From assembly GCA_030035585.1 (NCBI GenBank), contig CM057464.1, positions 75,004,919 through 75,068,918 on the forward strand: 64,000 nt of DNA. The letters run 5' to 3'. Shown one piece after another: positions 11,518 to 22,874 of this stretch. Source of the DNA: Dugong dugon. Taxonomy: Eukaryota > Chordata > Mammalia > Sirenia > Dugongidae. The notes under the pieces are model-generated. The model made no database searches, was not told the origin of the DNA, and saw nothing but the letters and a program-made list of their open reading frames with translations. How positions within the stretch are numbered: the first letter of the stretch is position 1; the number at the start of each line of letters is the position of its first letter. The translations under genes were made by a program, and so were the position numbers.

Positions 11518-12329
11518 CTTTTGTGAAGGGAAAGACAACACACAATATAAGGGAAGTCAGTACAACTTGACCAAGACAAAGTCATAGAAGCTTCCTAGAC
11601 ATCCAAACACCTTTTGGGACAAAGTTACTGGGGCTAAAGGCTGGGGACCATGGTCAACTGGCATAACATAGTTCATAAATAAAATGTTATACATCCTACT
11701 TGGGTGAGTTAGCATCAGGGGGTCTTAAAAACTTGCAAGAAGCCATCTAAGATACATCTATTTGTCCTATCACGTTCAGAGCAAAGAAGAAGGAAGAAAA
11801 CTGAAGACAAAAGAAAAAGATTAGTCCAAAAGACTAATGAACCACAAGTACGACAGCCTCCACCAGACTGAGTCCAGAACGACTAGATGGTGCCCACTTA
11901 CCACTACTGACTGCTCAGACAGGGATCACAATAGAGGGTCCCGGACAGAGCTGGAGATAAATGTAGAACAAAATTCTAACTCATAAAAAAAGACCAGACT
12001 TACTGTATGGCCCCTGGACACCCTTTGAACTCAGTACTGAAGTCACTCCTGAAGTTAACCCTTCAGTCAAAGATTAGACAGGCCCATAAAACAAAATGAG
12101 ACTAAATCCTGGGGCAAGGATGAGAAGGCAGGAGGGGACAGAAAAGCTGAACAAATGGAAATGGGGAACCCAAGGTCGAGAAGGGAAGAGTGTTGACACG
12201 TTGTGAGGTTGGCAACCAATGTCACAAAACAATAGGTGTATTAATTGTTTAATGAGAAACTAATTTGTTCTGTAAACCTCCAGCTAAAGCACAATAAAAA
12301 AAAAAAAAAGAAATTGATTTATATATAAT

Positions 12330-13640
12330 GAAAAAAAAATCAAAAATAGGTTTACACAAAGAAAGCAACATTCTTTGATGGTCACCAGGGACGGAAGGGG
12401 GAGTAATAGGTAGGGATAAATAGCAGCCGAGCTCTTAACTCCTGTGCCGCCAGGGCTCCCTAGATAGTATACACGTGTTAATTCTGGTGAAGGGAAAGAC
12501 AACACATAATATGAGAGAAGTCAGCACAACATGACCAAGGCAAATGAATGAAGACACTGAGAGGTATGCAAGAATAAAGGACAACTACAGTAAATGCTAT
12601 AGTATGTACAATTCTGCAACAACAGTAATAACAACAAAAAATTTGTGAGCAGTTACATAGGTAGATATGTATGCTATATAAGTGAGGGAGGGTGTATGGG
12701 AGCACATGTGCATGCATATACAGGTATAGTTGTGGGTATTGGTATACACATATTTATATGTAGCGCATATATATTCTTATATATAATAGAGTGTGTAGAG
12801 GGCACATTAAAGGAAACTTTTTAGACATATCCAAACATCTCACAGGACTGAGTTATTGAGGCTGAAGACTAAGGTTCATAGTCTCAGGGGACATCTAAGT
12901 CAATTGACATAACACAATTCATAAAGGTAATGTTCTACAACCTAGTTTGGTGAGTAGCGTCTGGGGTCTTAAAAGCTTGTGAGTGGCCATCTAAGATACA
13001 GTTATTGGTCTCTTCCCATCTGAAGCGAAGGAAAGTGAAGGAAACCAAAGACTTTAGGAAGCAATTAGTCCACAGGACTAATGGCCCTCATGAACCACAG
13101 CCTCCTTTAGCCTGAGATCAGAAGAACCAAATGGTTCCAGCTACCACTACCAACCACTCTGACCAGGGTCGAAACAGAAGGTCCCTTTCAGAAGGGGAGA
13201 AAAATGTAGAACAAAACTCAAATTCATGAAAAAGGCCAGACTTACTGGACTGATAAGAGACTGGAGGAACCCCCGAGACTAAGACACCCTTTAAATATGG
13301 AACTAAAGCCACTTCCTGAGGTCACCTTTCAGTCAAATAATAGATTGGCCTATAAAGTAAATAATAATATCCCTGAGGAATGTGCTCCTTAGAGCAATCA
13401 ACTATACAAGACCAAACGGGCAACATTTGCCTAAAAGCAAAGATGAGAAGGCAAGGAGGGTCAGGGGAACCGGAGGGATGGAAAGGGGTAAGGCAGGGTG
13501 GAAATGGGGAGAGTGCTGACACATTGTGGGCATAGCAACAAATGTTACCGAATGATTTTCGTATAAATTGTTGAATGGGAAACTAACTTGCTTTGTAAAC
13601 TTTCACCTAAAACACAATAAAATGTTCCAAAAAAATGTAT
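12330..13640 (+). mobile_element. L1 3' UTR end, 5'-truncated
   Basis: It begins in the equivalent of 'ataggtttacacaaagaaag' just past the ORF2 end and shows the same UTR landmarks as the preceding L1: a 'ggtcttaaaagcttgtgagt' block, a 'gagaaaaatgtagaacaaaa' block, and the terminal 'cacctaaaacacaataaaat'. It lies head to tail with the preceding L1. A 39-bp AfroSINE piece interrupts it at 12422. Confidence 0.8.
12422..12460 (-). mobile_element. AfroSINE head fragment inside L1 UTR
   Basis: The text 'cagccgagctcttaactcct gtgccgccagggctcc' equals the tRNA-derived 5' head in minus orientation. Only about 39 bp remain. Confidence 0.75.
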
Positions 13641-14385
13641 AAAGTACATTTAAGTGATATGATCCCAACAGTCAAGAACTGTTCCTACCTGAAAAATAAA
13701 AAGTGATATTTTGTCCCATGTGTTAATGCTAAATAAATACAGTTTGATAGTGCTATGGTGACACATGAGATTATGTGAAAAATTCAGCCATTCATTGTAA
13801 AACTAATACCTTTTCTGAAAGATGGATGATTCCTTTGGTTTTATTATCATTCGGTCACTAAGGTAGCAAAAGAATTGAAGGATTTTGCCCTTCATAAACT
13901 ATACTAAAACATCTTTCATTTTCTCAAGTGCTTTTTTCCCATTCATTCATAATTGTTCATCATTTCTTCTTCTCAGCTTAGTCATCTTCGAGGCACACAT
14001 TCCATTCAACCATTAAATTACCATCATACCAAGTAATTTATATCCTCTCAGGTTTTTAATTAGTAAGATAAAAATGTACATTTTTTTCTGGAACTCAACT
14101 CGATCATGAAATCATTTCCACAGAGGGTTGATAGGGAGGCCATGATAAAAAATTAAATGTTGAACTATGAGGTTCACAAGGAAAGGAATTAGAGAAAAGT
14201 CTTCTTCCCCTGACCTTGTTTTCCCCAGCTGGAACTTGTTTACCCTAATGGGCCCTCCTCATGTAGAAGCCTTCCTTAGTTCCTGAACCAATCCTATGGG
14301 GCAAACTAACTTCAGTAACTTCTGACCCTTCCTTTCTTCCCAGCCCACTAATTCCTCTTCCCAGGATACTAGGAAATTATAAAAT
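13641..14385. other. Unassigned, AT-rich
   Basis: No repeat is recognised with confidence and no coding-like frame is present. Confidence 0.35.
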
Positions 14386-15250
14386 GTCCTTCTTTGTCTC
14401 TAGTAATATTTTTTCTCTTAAAGTCTATTTGGTACTCCAATTCTCTTATGGTTGCTGTTTCATGGTGTATCTTTTTCTATCCTTTTATTTTAAACTTATT
14501 TCTATCTTTGAATCTAAAATTTGTCTCTTGTAGGCAGCATATAGTTGGATCTTGTTTTTTATTGAGTCTAACAATTTCTGCCATTTGATTGGATTGTTTA
14601 ATTCCTTCACATTTGATGTTATTGTTTATATACTTGTATTTACGTCCCATTTCACTTTTGTTTTCTATGTGTTTCAAGCCCTTTTTGCTCTGTTCTTATA
14701 CCCTTACTGCCTTCTTTTGTAGTAAATGGACATTTTCTAATGTACAATTTTAATTCCTTAAAGAGTTTTTAAATTATATTTTTTGAGTTATTTTATTAGT
14801 GTTTGCTCTAGGGATTACAATACATGTTTTAAATTATTAGACTCTACTTCAGATTTATACTAACTTAATTCCTGTGAGATATAGAAACTCTGCTCCACTA
14901 TAGCTCCATTCCCATTTTTGTGCTGTTATTGTAATATATTAAAGTTACATATGTTACAAACTCAGCAATAAAGTGTTACAGTTATTGTTTTATGTAATCT
15001 TAAATGTATTAAAGAAGCTCAGAAAATAGAAAATATGTGTTCATAGAGCTTTTTATATTAACTTTCTTAGCTACCATTACTACTTCCCTTCTTTTCTTCC
15101 TGTGGATTTGAGTTGCCATCTGACGTCATTTCTTTACTCCAATATAGTTTTACTGTCCCTCTTCCTTTGTACTGTTATTGTCAAATATATTCCATTTCTA
15201 TATGCTACAGGCAAAAATAATAATAATTTCTAGATATTGCCTTACGCATT
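14386..15250 (-). mobile_element. Old L1M fragment: ORF2 start and ORF1-ORF2 spacer
   Basis: The minus frame at 14477-14677 contains QDPTICCLQETNFRFKDRNK, the conserved start of the L1 endonuclease. The sequence to its right reads as the spacer and upstream region of an L1M element. It is heavily diverged. Confidence 0.75.
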
Positions 15251-15378
15251 TTTTTAAATAAGAGAAGAAAGGAGAAGGAATGTGTAATTATACTTTCTTT
15301 TATAATTACCTACATAATTTCTTTTACTGACTCTCTTCTTTCTTTTTTCGTGTAGTTTAAATTAATATTAGCCATAAG

Positions 15379-15592
15379 AAACCCTGGATGGTGCAAACAG
15401 TTAAGTGCTCGACCACTAGCTGAAAGTTTGGCAGTTAGAACCCATTCAGAGGCGCCTTGGAAAACAGGCCTGGTGATCTGCTTCTAAAAGATTACAGTCT
15501 TGAAAACCCTATAGAGCAGTCCTACTCTGCATACATGGGGCCACCATGAGTTGGAATCGAGTTGACGGCAACTAACAACAACAACATGTTAT
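15379..15592 (+). mobile_element. AfroSINE, long form
   Basis: The tRNA-derived head (gaaaccctggatggtgcaaa) is followed by 'ggcctggtgatctgcttcta', 'accctatagagcagtcctac' and the tail 'ttgacggcaactaacaacaa'. The copy is complete but diverged. Confidence 0.9.
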
Positions 15593-15739
15593 TCCAATAA
15601 GGTTTTAAGTTATTTCTGAAATTTAATTTGGTACAAAAAAAATTTATGAAGCCTATAGTATTGCATACTCTTACATAGACAAATAATAAAAGGCCCCTGT
15701 CCTCAGTGACCCAAGCAACAAGAAGTTGAGCATACTGAC

Positions 15740-15935
15740 TCAAACATGGGCTATGGAATCAGGCAGCCCTGGGTCTATTATTAGCTCTTATTAATAATTC
15801 TTACTAATGTGAAACCTTCAACTGGTTATTTAACCTCTTCAATCCTCAGATTCTTTGTCTATACAATGAAGAAAATAATAGCATCTACCTCACTGGATTC
15901 TGTGAGAATTAAATAGTATAATTTAAAAAGGCAAA
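15740..15935 (+). mobile_element. MIR
   Basis: The landmarks are 'ctatggaatcaggcagccct', 'gttatttaacctcttcaatc', 'ctttgtctatacaatgaaga' and 'tctgtgagaattaaatagta', in MIR order. Confidence 0.75.
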
Positions 15936-16184
15936 AATATGGCTATCGTCCAAACCTACAGTGAACGTAAGACAAAGAGATATTTAGCTTTTTAAGGAGG
16001 AAACCAGGAGAATGGCAAAGCTGGCTGAAGGAGTATGGGAGAGACTGGTCCATCTAGGCAATGAAAGAAAGTGCTGGAATAAGATTGCTAAATTATTCAC
16101 AAATCTGGTTACTATCCCAAAGGATAATAAAAATTGACATTCAGGGTTATCATTTCTATAGAAATGATTTACCTCTTTACCATC

Positions 16185-16695
16185 TGTCTTGGTCATCTAG
16201 TGCTGCTATAACAGAAATACCATATGTGGATGGCTTTAACAAAGGGAGATGTATTCTCTCACAGTCTAGTAGGCCACAAGTCCAAATTCAGGGCATCAGC
16301 TCCAGCGGAAAGCTTGCTTTCTCTCAGCCGGCTCTGAAGGAAGTTTCTTGTCATCAGTCTTCCCTTGGTCTCGGAGCATCTCAGCGCAGGAACCTCAGGT
16401 CCAAAGGACGCGCTCTGCTCCCAGCACTGCTTTCATGGTGGTATGAGGTCCCTGTGTATCTCTGCTTGCTTCTCTCTTTTATATCTCAGATGATTAGCTT
16501 AAGACACTATCTAGTTTTGTAGACCTCATCAGTATAACTGCCACTAATCCATCTTATTACATCACAGTGATAGAGTTTACAACACATAAGGAAATCCTAT
16601 CAGATTACAAAATGGTACACAATCATACCATACTGGGAATCATGACCCAGCCGAGTTGACAGATATTTTTGGGAGACACAGTTCAGTCTACTGCA
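16185..16695 (-). mobile_element. Solo LTR, MaLR-type, afrotherian subfamily
   Basis: It has the same family text as 6595-7113 (tgtcttggtcatctagtgctgc ... agacacagttcagtc). It is flanked by a perfect 5-bp duplication CCATC (16180-16184 and 16696-16700). It is a solo LTR of moderate age. Confidence 0.85.
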
Positions 16696-16904
16696 CCATC
16701 CAAAGACTATTTGAAGTATCAATCTGCTACAATTTAGAATCTTATTTCATAGAACCTGGGCCCAAATCAATAGTAAATATAAAGTAAAAAAAAGATACAT
16801 TCTTAGAGAATTAGATAATCCTTGGGTGGACATGTTACACAAGGCTCCAGCATGAAAAGACACGCAGTTATCATTCTGTCTTATTTCTAAGGTTTGGAAA
16901 ATTT

Positions 16905-16975
16905 TTCTTAACACACATAAAGTGTTCAGAACAGAGCATGGCACATAATGTGTGCTCAAAATATGGTAGCATATT
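16905..16975 (+). mobile_element. MIR or L2 3' end fragment
   Basis: 'gttcagaacagagcatggca cataatgtgtgctcaaaata' resembles the shared '..acagtgcctggcacatagtaggtgctcaata' end. Confidence 0.5.
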
Positions 16976-16987
16976 CGTTATTTCTAT

Positions 16988-17158
16988 TTTTATGACCCTG
17001 CTCTGCCACATATTAACTGGGTGATCTTAAGCAGTGTACTCTCTGTGCCTTAGTTTACTCATCTGTAAAATGGGGATAATGGTGGTTTCTACCTCACAGG
17101 GCTATCATGAGGATCAAGTGAGGATTTAATGTATGTAAAGAACAGTGTTTGATGCACA
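16988..17158 (+). mobile_element. MIR, left part (split by L1)
   Basis: The order 'ctctgccacatattaactgg gtgatctta', 'ctcatctgtaaaatggggat', 'ctcacagggctatcatgagg', 'aagaacagtgtttgatgcac' is MIR. The expected 3' end reappears at 18945 after the L1 and its AT tail. Confidence 0.8.
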
Positions 17159-18757
17159 CTTATGTCATTGCAGCATCATTCACAATAGCAAAAAGATGGA
17201 AACAATCTAAGCGCCCATCAATGGATGAATGGATAAGCAAAATGTGGTACATACATACAATGAAATTATGCAGCTACAAAGAATAATGATGAGTTCTCAA
17301 ACCATCTTATATCATAGGTGAATCTGGAGGACATTATGCTGAGTGAAATAAGTCAATCACAAAAGGACAAACGTTGTATGATCTCACTTTTATAAAAAGA
17401 CAAGAATAGGTATACATACAGAAATCAGCATTAATTTGTGGCTACCAGGAATGGGAGGGGAAGGGAGGAAGAATCACCCTCTAGACAGCATACACTTGTT
17501 ATTTTTGGTGATGAGAAAGACAATACCAAACGTGGGTGAAGTGTGCACATTTTGATCAAGGTAAGTGGTGACACTAAGAAATGCAAAAGAATAAGGCATG
17601 TTTTTGGTAAATGCACATACAGTTTTGCAATAACAATCAAAAATTATGTGTGTGGTTGCATAGGTAGATATGTATGTATATATGTGTATAGGAAGGTATA
17701 TGTGTGTATAGGTGTATCTATAGGCATATACACAGGTACATGCTACATATATATTCATATATATAATAAAGCACATAGGGGGCACAATTACAGATACTTC
17801 CTAGACATAACCAAACACCTTGTGAGATTGGTTTACTGGTTTGAAGGTTTAGGACCATAGTCTTATGGGACAACTCAGTCAATCAGCATGACATATTCCA
17901 TAAAGTTTATGTTTCACATCCTAGTTTGGTGAGTAATGTCTGGGGTCTTAAAAGCTCACGAGTGGCCATCTAAGATACAACTATTGGTCTCTACTCATCT
18001 GGAGCAAAAGAGAAAGAAGGAAACCAAAGACTCAGAATAAAATAGTCCACAGGACTAACTGCTTACATAAACCATGGCCGCATCTCTCCTGAGACCAGAA
18101 GGACTAGCTGGTGCATGGCAACCACTACTGACCATTCTGACCAGGGACACAATAGATGGTCCTGGATAGAATGAGAGAAAAATGTAGAAAAAACACTCAA
18201 ATTCTGAAAAAAGGCCAAACTTACCAGACCGGTAGAGACTAGAAGAATTCCTGAGACTACCACCCTGAGATATCCTTTAAACTTTGTACTGAAACCACTC
18301 TCAGAGGTCACCCTCCAGCTAAATAACAGATTGGCTCATCAAATAAACAATATCACCCGTGCATACAGTGCTTCTTCAAAAAATCATCTATATGAGACCA
18401 AACGGTCAACATTTACCCTAAAGCAAAGATGAGAAGGTAAGGGGGTGGGCAGGTAAGCTAGATTAAGCAAATGGAACAACCAGAAGGGAAATAATGAGAA
18501 TGTTGACACATTGTGAAACACGTAATCAATGTCACTGAACGATATGTATAACCAAAAACCAAACTCATTGCCATCGAGTCGATTCTGACTCACAGCTACC
18601 CTATAGGACAGAGTAGAGCTGCCCCATAGTATTTCCAGTGAATTCGAACTGCCAACCTTTTGGTTAGCAGCCAAGCTCTTAACCACTATGCACAATGTGT
18701 GTAGAAATTGTTAAATGGGAACCTAATTTTCTGTGTAAATCTTCACCAAAAACACAA
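17159..18757 (+). mobile_element. 5'-truncated L1 inserted in a MIR
   Basis: It starts in the last part of ORF2 ('cattgcagcatcattcacaa', 'tgaatctggaggacattatg') and continues through the full 3' UTR to 'cttcaccaaaaacacaattt'. The MIR text on both sides (acagtgtttgatgcaca / acagtgtatggatggcaca) suggests a diverged target duplication of about 17 bp. The UTR contains a degenerate TG/TATG-rich patch at 17645-17760. Confidence 0.8.
18551..18694 (-). mobile_element. AfroSINE, short form, inside L1 3' UTR
   Basis: It has 'ccaaactcattgccatcgag', 'ctataggacagagtagagct' and 'ggttagcagccaagctctta'. It separates the L1 UTR at 'gatatgta' from 'tgtgtagaaattgtta'. Confidence 0.9.
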
Positions 18758-18860
18758 TTTTATATATATATATAAAATATATATATATATATAAATTTTT
18801 ATATATTTTATATATTTATATATATTTATATATATTATATATATATATAAATTTTTATAT

Positions 18861-18944
<84 letters not shown>
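18758..18944. repeat. AT microsatellite grown from an L1 tail
   Basis: About 187 bp of almost pure (AT)n with TTTATATA variants lies immediately after the L1 3' end, where the A-tail should be. A 75-residue YI-repeat open frame here is a by-product. Confidence 0.95.
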
Positions 18945-19000
18945 CACAGTGTATGGATGGCACATAACAATCACTAAATAAAGAAAGCTGATGTTATCAT
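18945..19000 (+). mobile_element. MIR, right part (continuation of 16988-17158)
   Basis: 'cacagtgtatggatggcaca taacaatcactaaataaag' is the MIR 3' end ('cagtgcctggcacatagtaagcgctcaataaa'). Confidence 0.65.
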
Positions 19001-19576
19001 TCTCCAGAGCATTTAAGGTCACACCATACTCAACATTTTCACTCTATCAGGAAAAGAAAGGGAGGAAGATAAACATTGTCATGATGGTAAAAGGGTGGGC
19101 ACAGCTCATCAGAGGAGGCCTGAAGGCTTTTTACAGCTTGAACTCAGACTGAAGAAAAAGCTATTTATAGCTGGGCTGGGAAACTAGCTCAGCGTTGCCT
19201 CAAACATTATTAAAATGGACATATTCCAGAGTTGTGAAAGCAAAGATAAATTTTATACTCTTGTTTTTCTGCTTTTTGTCATCATCCTGACAGAGTAATA
19301 ATATGCAACACACTTTCACAGGTTACTACACAGATTGCCAATGTTACCAGGCCAAATCTAGGCCGATTCTGTCTATGACAAAATTCCTGGAGATGAAAAT
19401 GTTAAGTATCTTTCACTAAAAACAGCTTCCCCAGCATGCTGGACTGCCTTATTTGATGTGGAAATAGAAACCAAATGTCACCACCAACCAACCAGTCTCC
19501 ATAACCACACCACAAACAGCCAAGAAGCTACAGATACTTTCATAATATCATTCCCCTTAATATGCAAGGAGCATGT
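19001..19576. other. Unassigned, apparently single-copy
   Basis: No repeat is recognised. It holds a perfect MEF2-type motif (see 19161-19170). Confidence 0.4.
19161..19170. promoter_or_regulatory. MEF2-type motif CTATTTATAG
   Basis: This palindrome matches the MEF2 consensus YTAWWWWTAR exactly. It sits in a repeat-free stretch. A single motif of this kind also occurs by chance, so function is only a possibility. Confidence 0.25.
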
Positions 19577-19587
19577 GAAATGCATGT

Positions 19588-19715
19588 CAAACCCATTGTC
19601 ATAGAGTTGATTCCAACTCACAGCGACCCTATAAGACAGAGTAGGACTGCCCCATAGGGTTTCTAAGGCTGTAAATCTTTTTACAGAAGCAGACTGCCCC
19701 AATCTTTCTCCCTCA
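19588..19715 (-). mobile_element. AfroSINE, 5'-truncated, with target duplication
   Basis: The tail and middle ('aacccattgtcatagagttg', 'ctataagacagagtaggact', 'gtaaatctttttacagaagc') are present, but the tRNA head is missing. It is flanked by gaaatgcatgt (from 19577 and from 19716), so the truncation occurred at insertion. Confidence 0.9.
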
Positions 19716-19726
19716 GAAATGCATGT

Positions 19727-20489
19727 AGAGAAGGCTAATTATTACTTTTCCAGCAAACTTCTCCTGGCATCAGTGCATTGGGTAAAGCTTTTGAGGCCAG
19801 TGGTCAGGTTATGCTGGCATAAATAAAACATCCTTCTGAGCTTTGTGGTCTTCTCTTTCCCATGTTTCGTTTTATGAAAGACAAATAATAGGACTACAAA
19901 TATCCAGAAACCAGAGACAGCCAAGTAGATTTTTCAAAGCACAACTATTATTGATGAAAATAGGTTTGAGGGCTGTTCTGATGAATACAAGTGACTGGGT
20001 AGCCATCTGGAGTTGTGAGTCACTCTTCCCAGGTCCTGTTTTCTAACCTGACAATGCAGCATCTGTGAAGCCAGGGAGCTCAGCACACTGTATTTTCACA
20101 GAAGGAGTGTGTTTTCTTTAATAGGATATTTCAAGAATGGAATGAGCTATAACGTGTCACAGTGGAAATATGTGATTAGTGTTCGAAGATTTTTACTACT
20201 TTCTCAGAAATGATTCATCCTTCCCTATTTATTAAACCATTCATATATTTATTTCCTATCTAATGATAAAGGTAATAGACATATCACCAATTGCAGGTAA
20301 TCAGTATATCAAAAAGGAATAACCAAAACTATCCATAGTTCCACTCCCCAAATACAGCCCTATCAACATGTTTTTATTTTACATCTTTCTAGTGTGTTTT
20401 TTTTTTTCATGATAGAGCGATAAAGATAAAATAATAGACTGAGAGAGAGACAGATATACGTATAGTTTGTAACCTGCCTGGCAGGTAAG
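19727..20489. other. Unassigned, apparently single-copy
   Basis: No repeat is recognised. A short T-run lies at 20398-20407. The open frames at 19742-20046 look random. Confidence 0.35.
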
Positions 20490-20935
20490 GTTTTGTCCTT
20501 TGTCTAAGTCTGCCTAACAAATCACCCCAGAACTTAGTGGCTTAAAAAACAGTAACAACATTTATTTTGCTCACAAATCTACAATTTGGGCAGAGTCTGG
20601 TCTTTGCTCCACTCAGCATCAGCCGGATGGCTCAAAGGCTGGGGCTGGCATTATCTGAAGATTCTTTTATTCACCTGCCTGTTTCCTAGGATGGGAAGAC
20701 TCACACAGGTGGGGGCTGCAACACTGGGGTTTCTCAGACATCTCTTTCTATAGGGTCTCTCCTTATGATCTCGCCAGGATGTCAGCTTTGGGTGAGCCAG
20801 ACTTCTTACATGTCAATTTAGGGTTACCAAGGTATGACTGAGAGAGAGACCAGCGGAAGCTGTATCACCTTTTATGACTGAGCCTTGGAAGGCACACAGT
20901 ATCGCTTGCACCACAGTCTATCCATAAGAAGTGAG
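20490..20935 (-). mobile_element. Ancient LTR-like repeat, family not named
   Basis: Text such as 'aacttagtggcttaaaaaac', 'ggctcaaaggctggggctgg' and 'gaccagcggaagctgtatca' matches a common old mammalian repeat as I recall it, read in reverse. I believe it is an LTR, but I cannot name the family. It is very diverged. Confidence 0.5.
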
Positions 20936-21360
20936 TCACTAGAGCCAGCCCGTATTCATGCAGAGGGAACTAGAATCCATCTTGTTGGTTAGAGCATCAA
21001 AGAATTTACAAGCTTGTCTTAAAACCACCAGGGAATTTAGCAACAAAACGAAAAGCTGAATAAACAGAGAAGGATGAATCTCTTCTGAGAAAGGTTGTGA
21101 AAATCTTTTAACACTAATCATCACCTCTTTCCACTATGACACATTATAGCCCATCCCATTCTTGAAATATACCTATTAAAGAAAAAGCACACTTTCTGTG
21201 GCAATAAATATTTGTTGACTGAACGACTTTTGCAGGTCGTGAATATTTTCCTATGTCAATTAATATTTTTACAGCACATATTTTAAGGATTGCATTGTGG
21301 ATATATTATCATTTATTTAACCAGTTTCTAATTTCTCATTATTAGATATTTAGATTGCAA
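20936..21360. other. Unassigned, AT-rich
   Basis: The part at 21170-21360 resembles old L1 UTR text ('ttaaccagtttctaatttct') but too weakly to call. Confidence 0.3.
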
Positions 21361-21520
21361 TCCTATAGGACAGAGTAGAACTGCCCCATAAGGTTTCCAA
21401 GGCTGTAAATCTTTACGGAAGCAGACACCACATCTTTCTCTTGCGGAGCAGCCGGCAGGTTCAAACCACTGACCTTTTGGTTAGCAGCTGAGCACTTAAC
21501 CATTGTGCCACCAAGACTCC
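21361..21520 (-). mobile_element. AfroSINE, long form, tail missing
   Basis: It has 'cctataggacagagtagaac', 'ctgtaaatctttacggaagc' and the head 'cattgtgccaccaagactcc'. The tail upstream of the CTATAGG block is absent. Confidence 0.9.
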
Positions 21521-21710
21521 TAATTAACATTCTAGAATAGAAGTTTCTATTTTCTTTCAATAAATTCATGGGCATAGATTTTCTGGTGAAAGATATGTAT
21601 GTTTTTAAGGTTTTGAACAGCTACTGACAAAATGACCCAGATTTTTGTGTGTCCTTGTTGCCTACTGCAAATAACATTGCCATATAGCAAGTTAAGCCAA
21701 GATATAAATA

Positions 21711-21822
21711 CAGGGTGGCCACCAAGTCTGGAAGCAAATACATGATACATGGTTATTAATGTTATATTACATTACATGATAAAATACTATTATCTACGTT
21801 TTCAGATTTTATGGCCACCCTG
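21711..21822. mobile_element. Mariner-like MITE (112 bp)
   Basis: The left end is cagggtggccaccaagtctg and the right end, reverse-complemented, is cagggtggccataaaatctg: about 20-bp terminal inverted repeats with few mismatches. A TA precedes the left end (aata|cagg), as expected for Tc1/mariner, but the right side reads TT. There is no coding capacity, so it would need an autonomous mariner. This TIR style is known from mammalian mariners; I do not assign a family name. Confidence 0.7.
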
Positions 21823-22105
21823 TTTCATTAAGGGAAGGATAAAAAAAAGGAACAAGGAATGAAGTTTATTTAAAAACAAGAAAGCCATGGAATCCTATTT
21901 TCTTGTTAGTGATAGGCCACCAAATTAGCTCAGTGCTTTCCAGGGTATCAACTAAAGGAGAGAAAAACAAGTAATAACAGAATTGCAATACACTTAACAT
22001 AAAAGTAAACTAGTTGCTCAGCAACAGAATGGCTGTTCCTGCTCCTAAAACCAGAGAGAAACTTCTCCCAAGTATCTGAGAGCAGACACTGAAAAGTAAT
22101 GGAGG

Positions 22106-22250
22106 GAGTCATTATTGGCTCTTAACTGCTTGTGCCTCATCTGTAAATCTGGGAGTAATAACTGCTTCCACTCCACAGGATTTTGGGGCAGATTAAATGA
22201 TTTAATATACGGAAGGCAGTTAGGACAGTGCCTGGTACATAAATAATCTA
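22106..22250 (+). mobile_element. MIR 3' half
   Basis: 'cctcatctgtaaatctggga gtaataactg', 'gcagattaaatgatttaata' and 'acagtgcctggtacataaat' follow in MIR order. Confidence 0.75.
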
Positions 22251-22597
22251 TATGTGTGTCTTGGTTTCTTTGCTACGGCTGCATAACAAAATACTACAAA
22301 GTAAGTGGCTTTAAAGAACAGAAATGTATTTGTTCACAGTTCTGAAGCCTAGAAGTTTGAATTCAGGGAGTCAGTGGGGGTATGCTCTCTTTGTTGTCTC
22401 CAGAGAAAGATCCTTCCTTGTCTCTTTCATTCTCTGGTAGCCCCAGGGGTTTTTTGGCTTGTATGTAGGTGGATCTTCATATGCTATCTTCCTCCTGTGT
22501 GTGTGACTCTGTTTCCATGTCTGTCCCTCTCTTTCATAAAATGCCACTCAGAAGGGGTGGAGTGGCATTTTATAATAGGACCCACTCTACTCTGGTA

Positions 22598-22753
22598 AAA
22601 CAAACAAACCGATTCCATCCAGTCTGACTGACAGCGACCCTATAGAACAGAGTAGCACCGTTCCATAGGGTTTCCAATGAGCGGCTGGTGGATTCGAACT
22701 GCTGACCGTTTGGTTAGCAGCCATAGCTCTTAACCACTACACCACCAGGGCCC
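22598..22753 (-). mobile_element. AfroSINE, short form, 13-bp target duplication
   Basis: A complete copy flanked by ctctactctggta (22585-22597 and 22754-22766). The target lies within the MaLR LTR. Confidence 0.95.
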
Positions 22754-22834
22754 CTCTACTCTGGTATGACTTCATTAATCTGCAAAGAAAAACCCTATTT
22801 CCCCAAACAAGGTCTCATTGACCAATGCAAGGGT

Positions 22835-22874
22835 TAAAACCCATTGCCGTCAAGTCCGTTCCAACTGATAGTTT
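22835..22874 (-). mobile_element. AfroSINE tail fragment
   Basis: 'aacccattgccgtcaagtcc gttccaactga' is the 3' tail only. It is a second hit in the same LTR. Confidence 0.75.

Larger units (their letters stand above)
7164..12312 (+). mobile_element. Near full-length L1, internally deleted and decayed
   Basis: The order is: GC-rich 5' UTR with tandem monomers (about 7164-8080), ORF1 (8084-9008), spacer (9009-9440), ORF2 endonuclease part, an internal gap, ORF2 C-terminal part to 11517, then a 3' UTR ending in an A-tail at 12296-12309. It is about 5.1 kb against a usual 6-7 kb. About 1.8 kb of ORF2, including the reverse-transcriptase centre, is missing near 10113. Both ORFs carry many stops, so it is inactive. 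Exact 5' edge and target duplication are uncertain. Confidence 0.85.

Noticed and set aside
15379-15592. tRNA-like A and B boxes in AfroSINE heads considered as tRNA genes.
   Set aside because: The head is part of a dispersed SINE, lacks a foldable cloverleaf at this divergence, and occurs more than 30 times in the window.
16061-16522. 153-codon plus-strand open frame.
   Set aside because: It lies mostly in a solo LTR read in antisense; the peptide has no family resemblance.
18743-18970. Open frame rich in tyrosine and isoleucine.
   Set aside because: It is a translation of the AT microsatellite.
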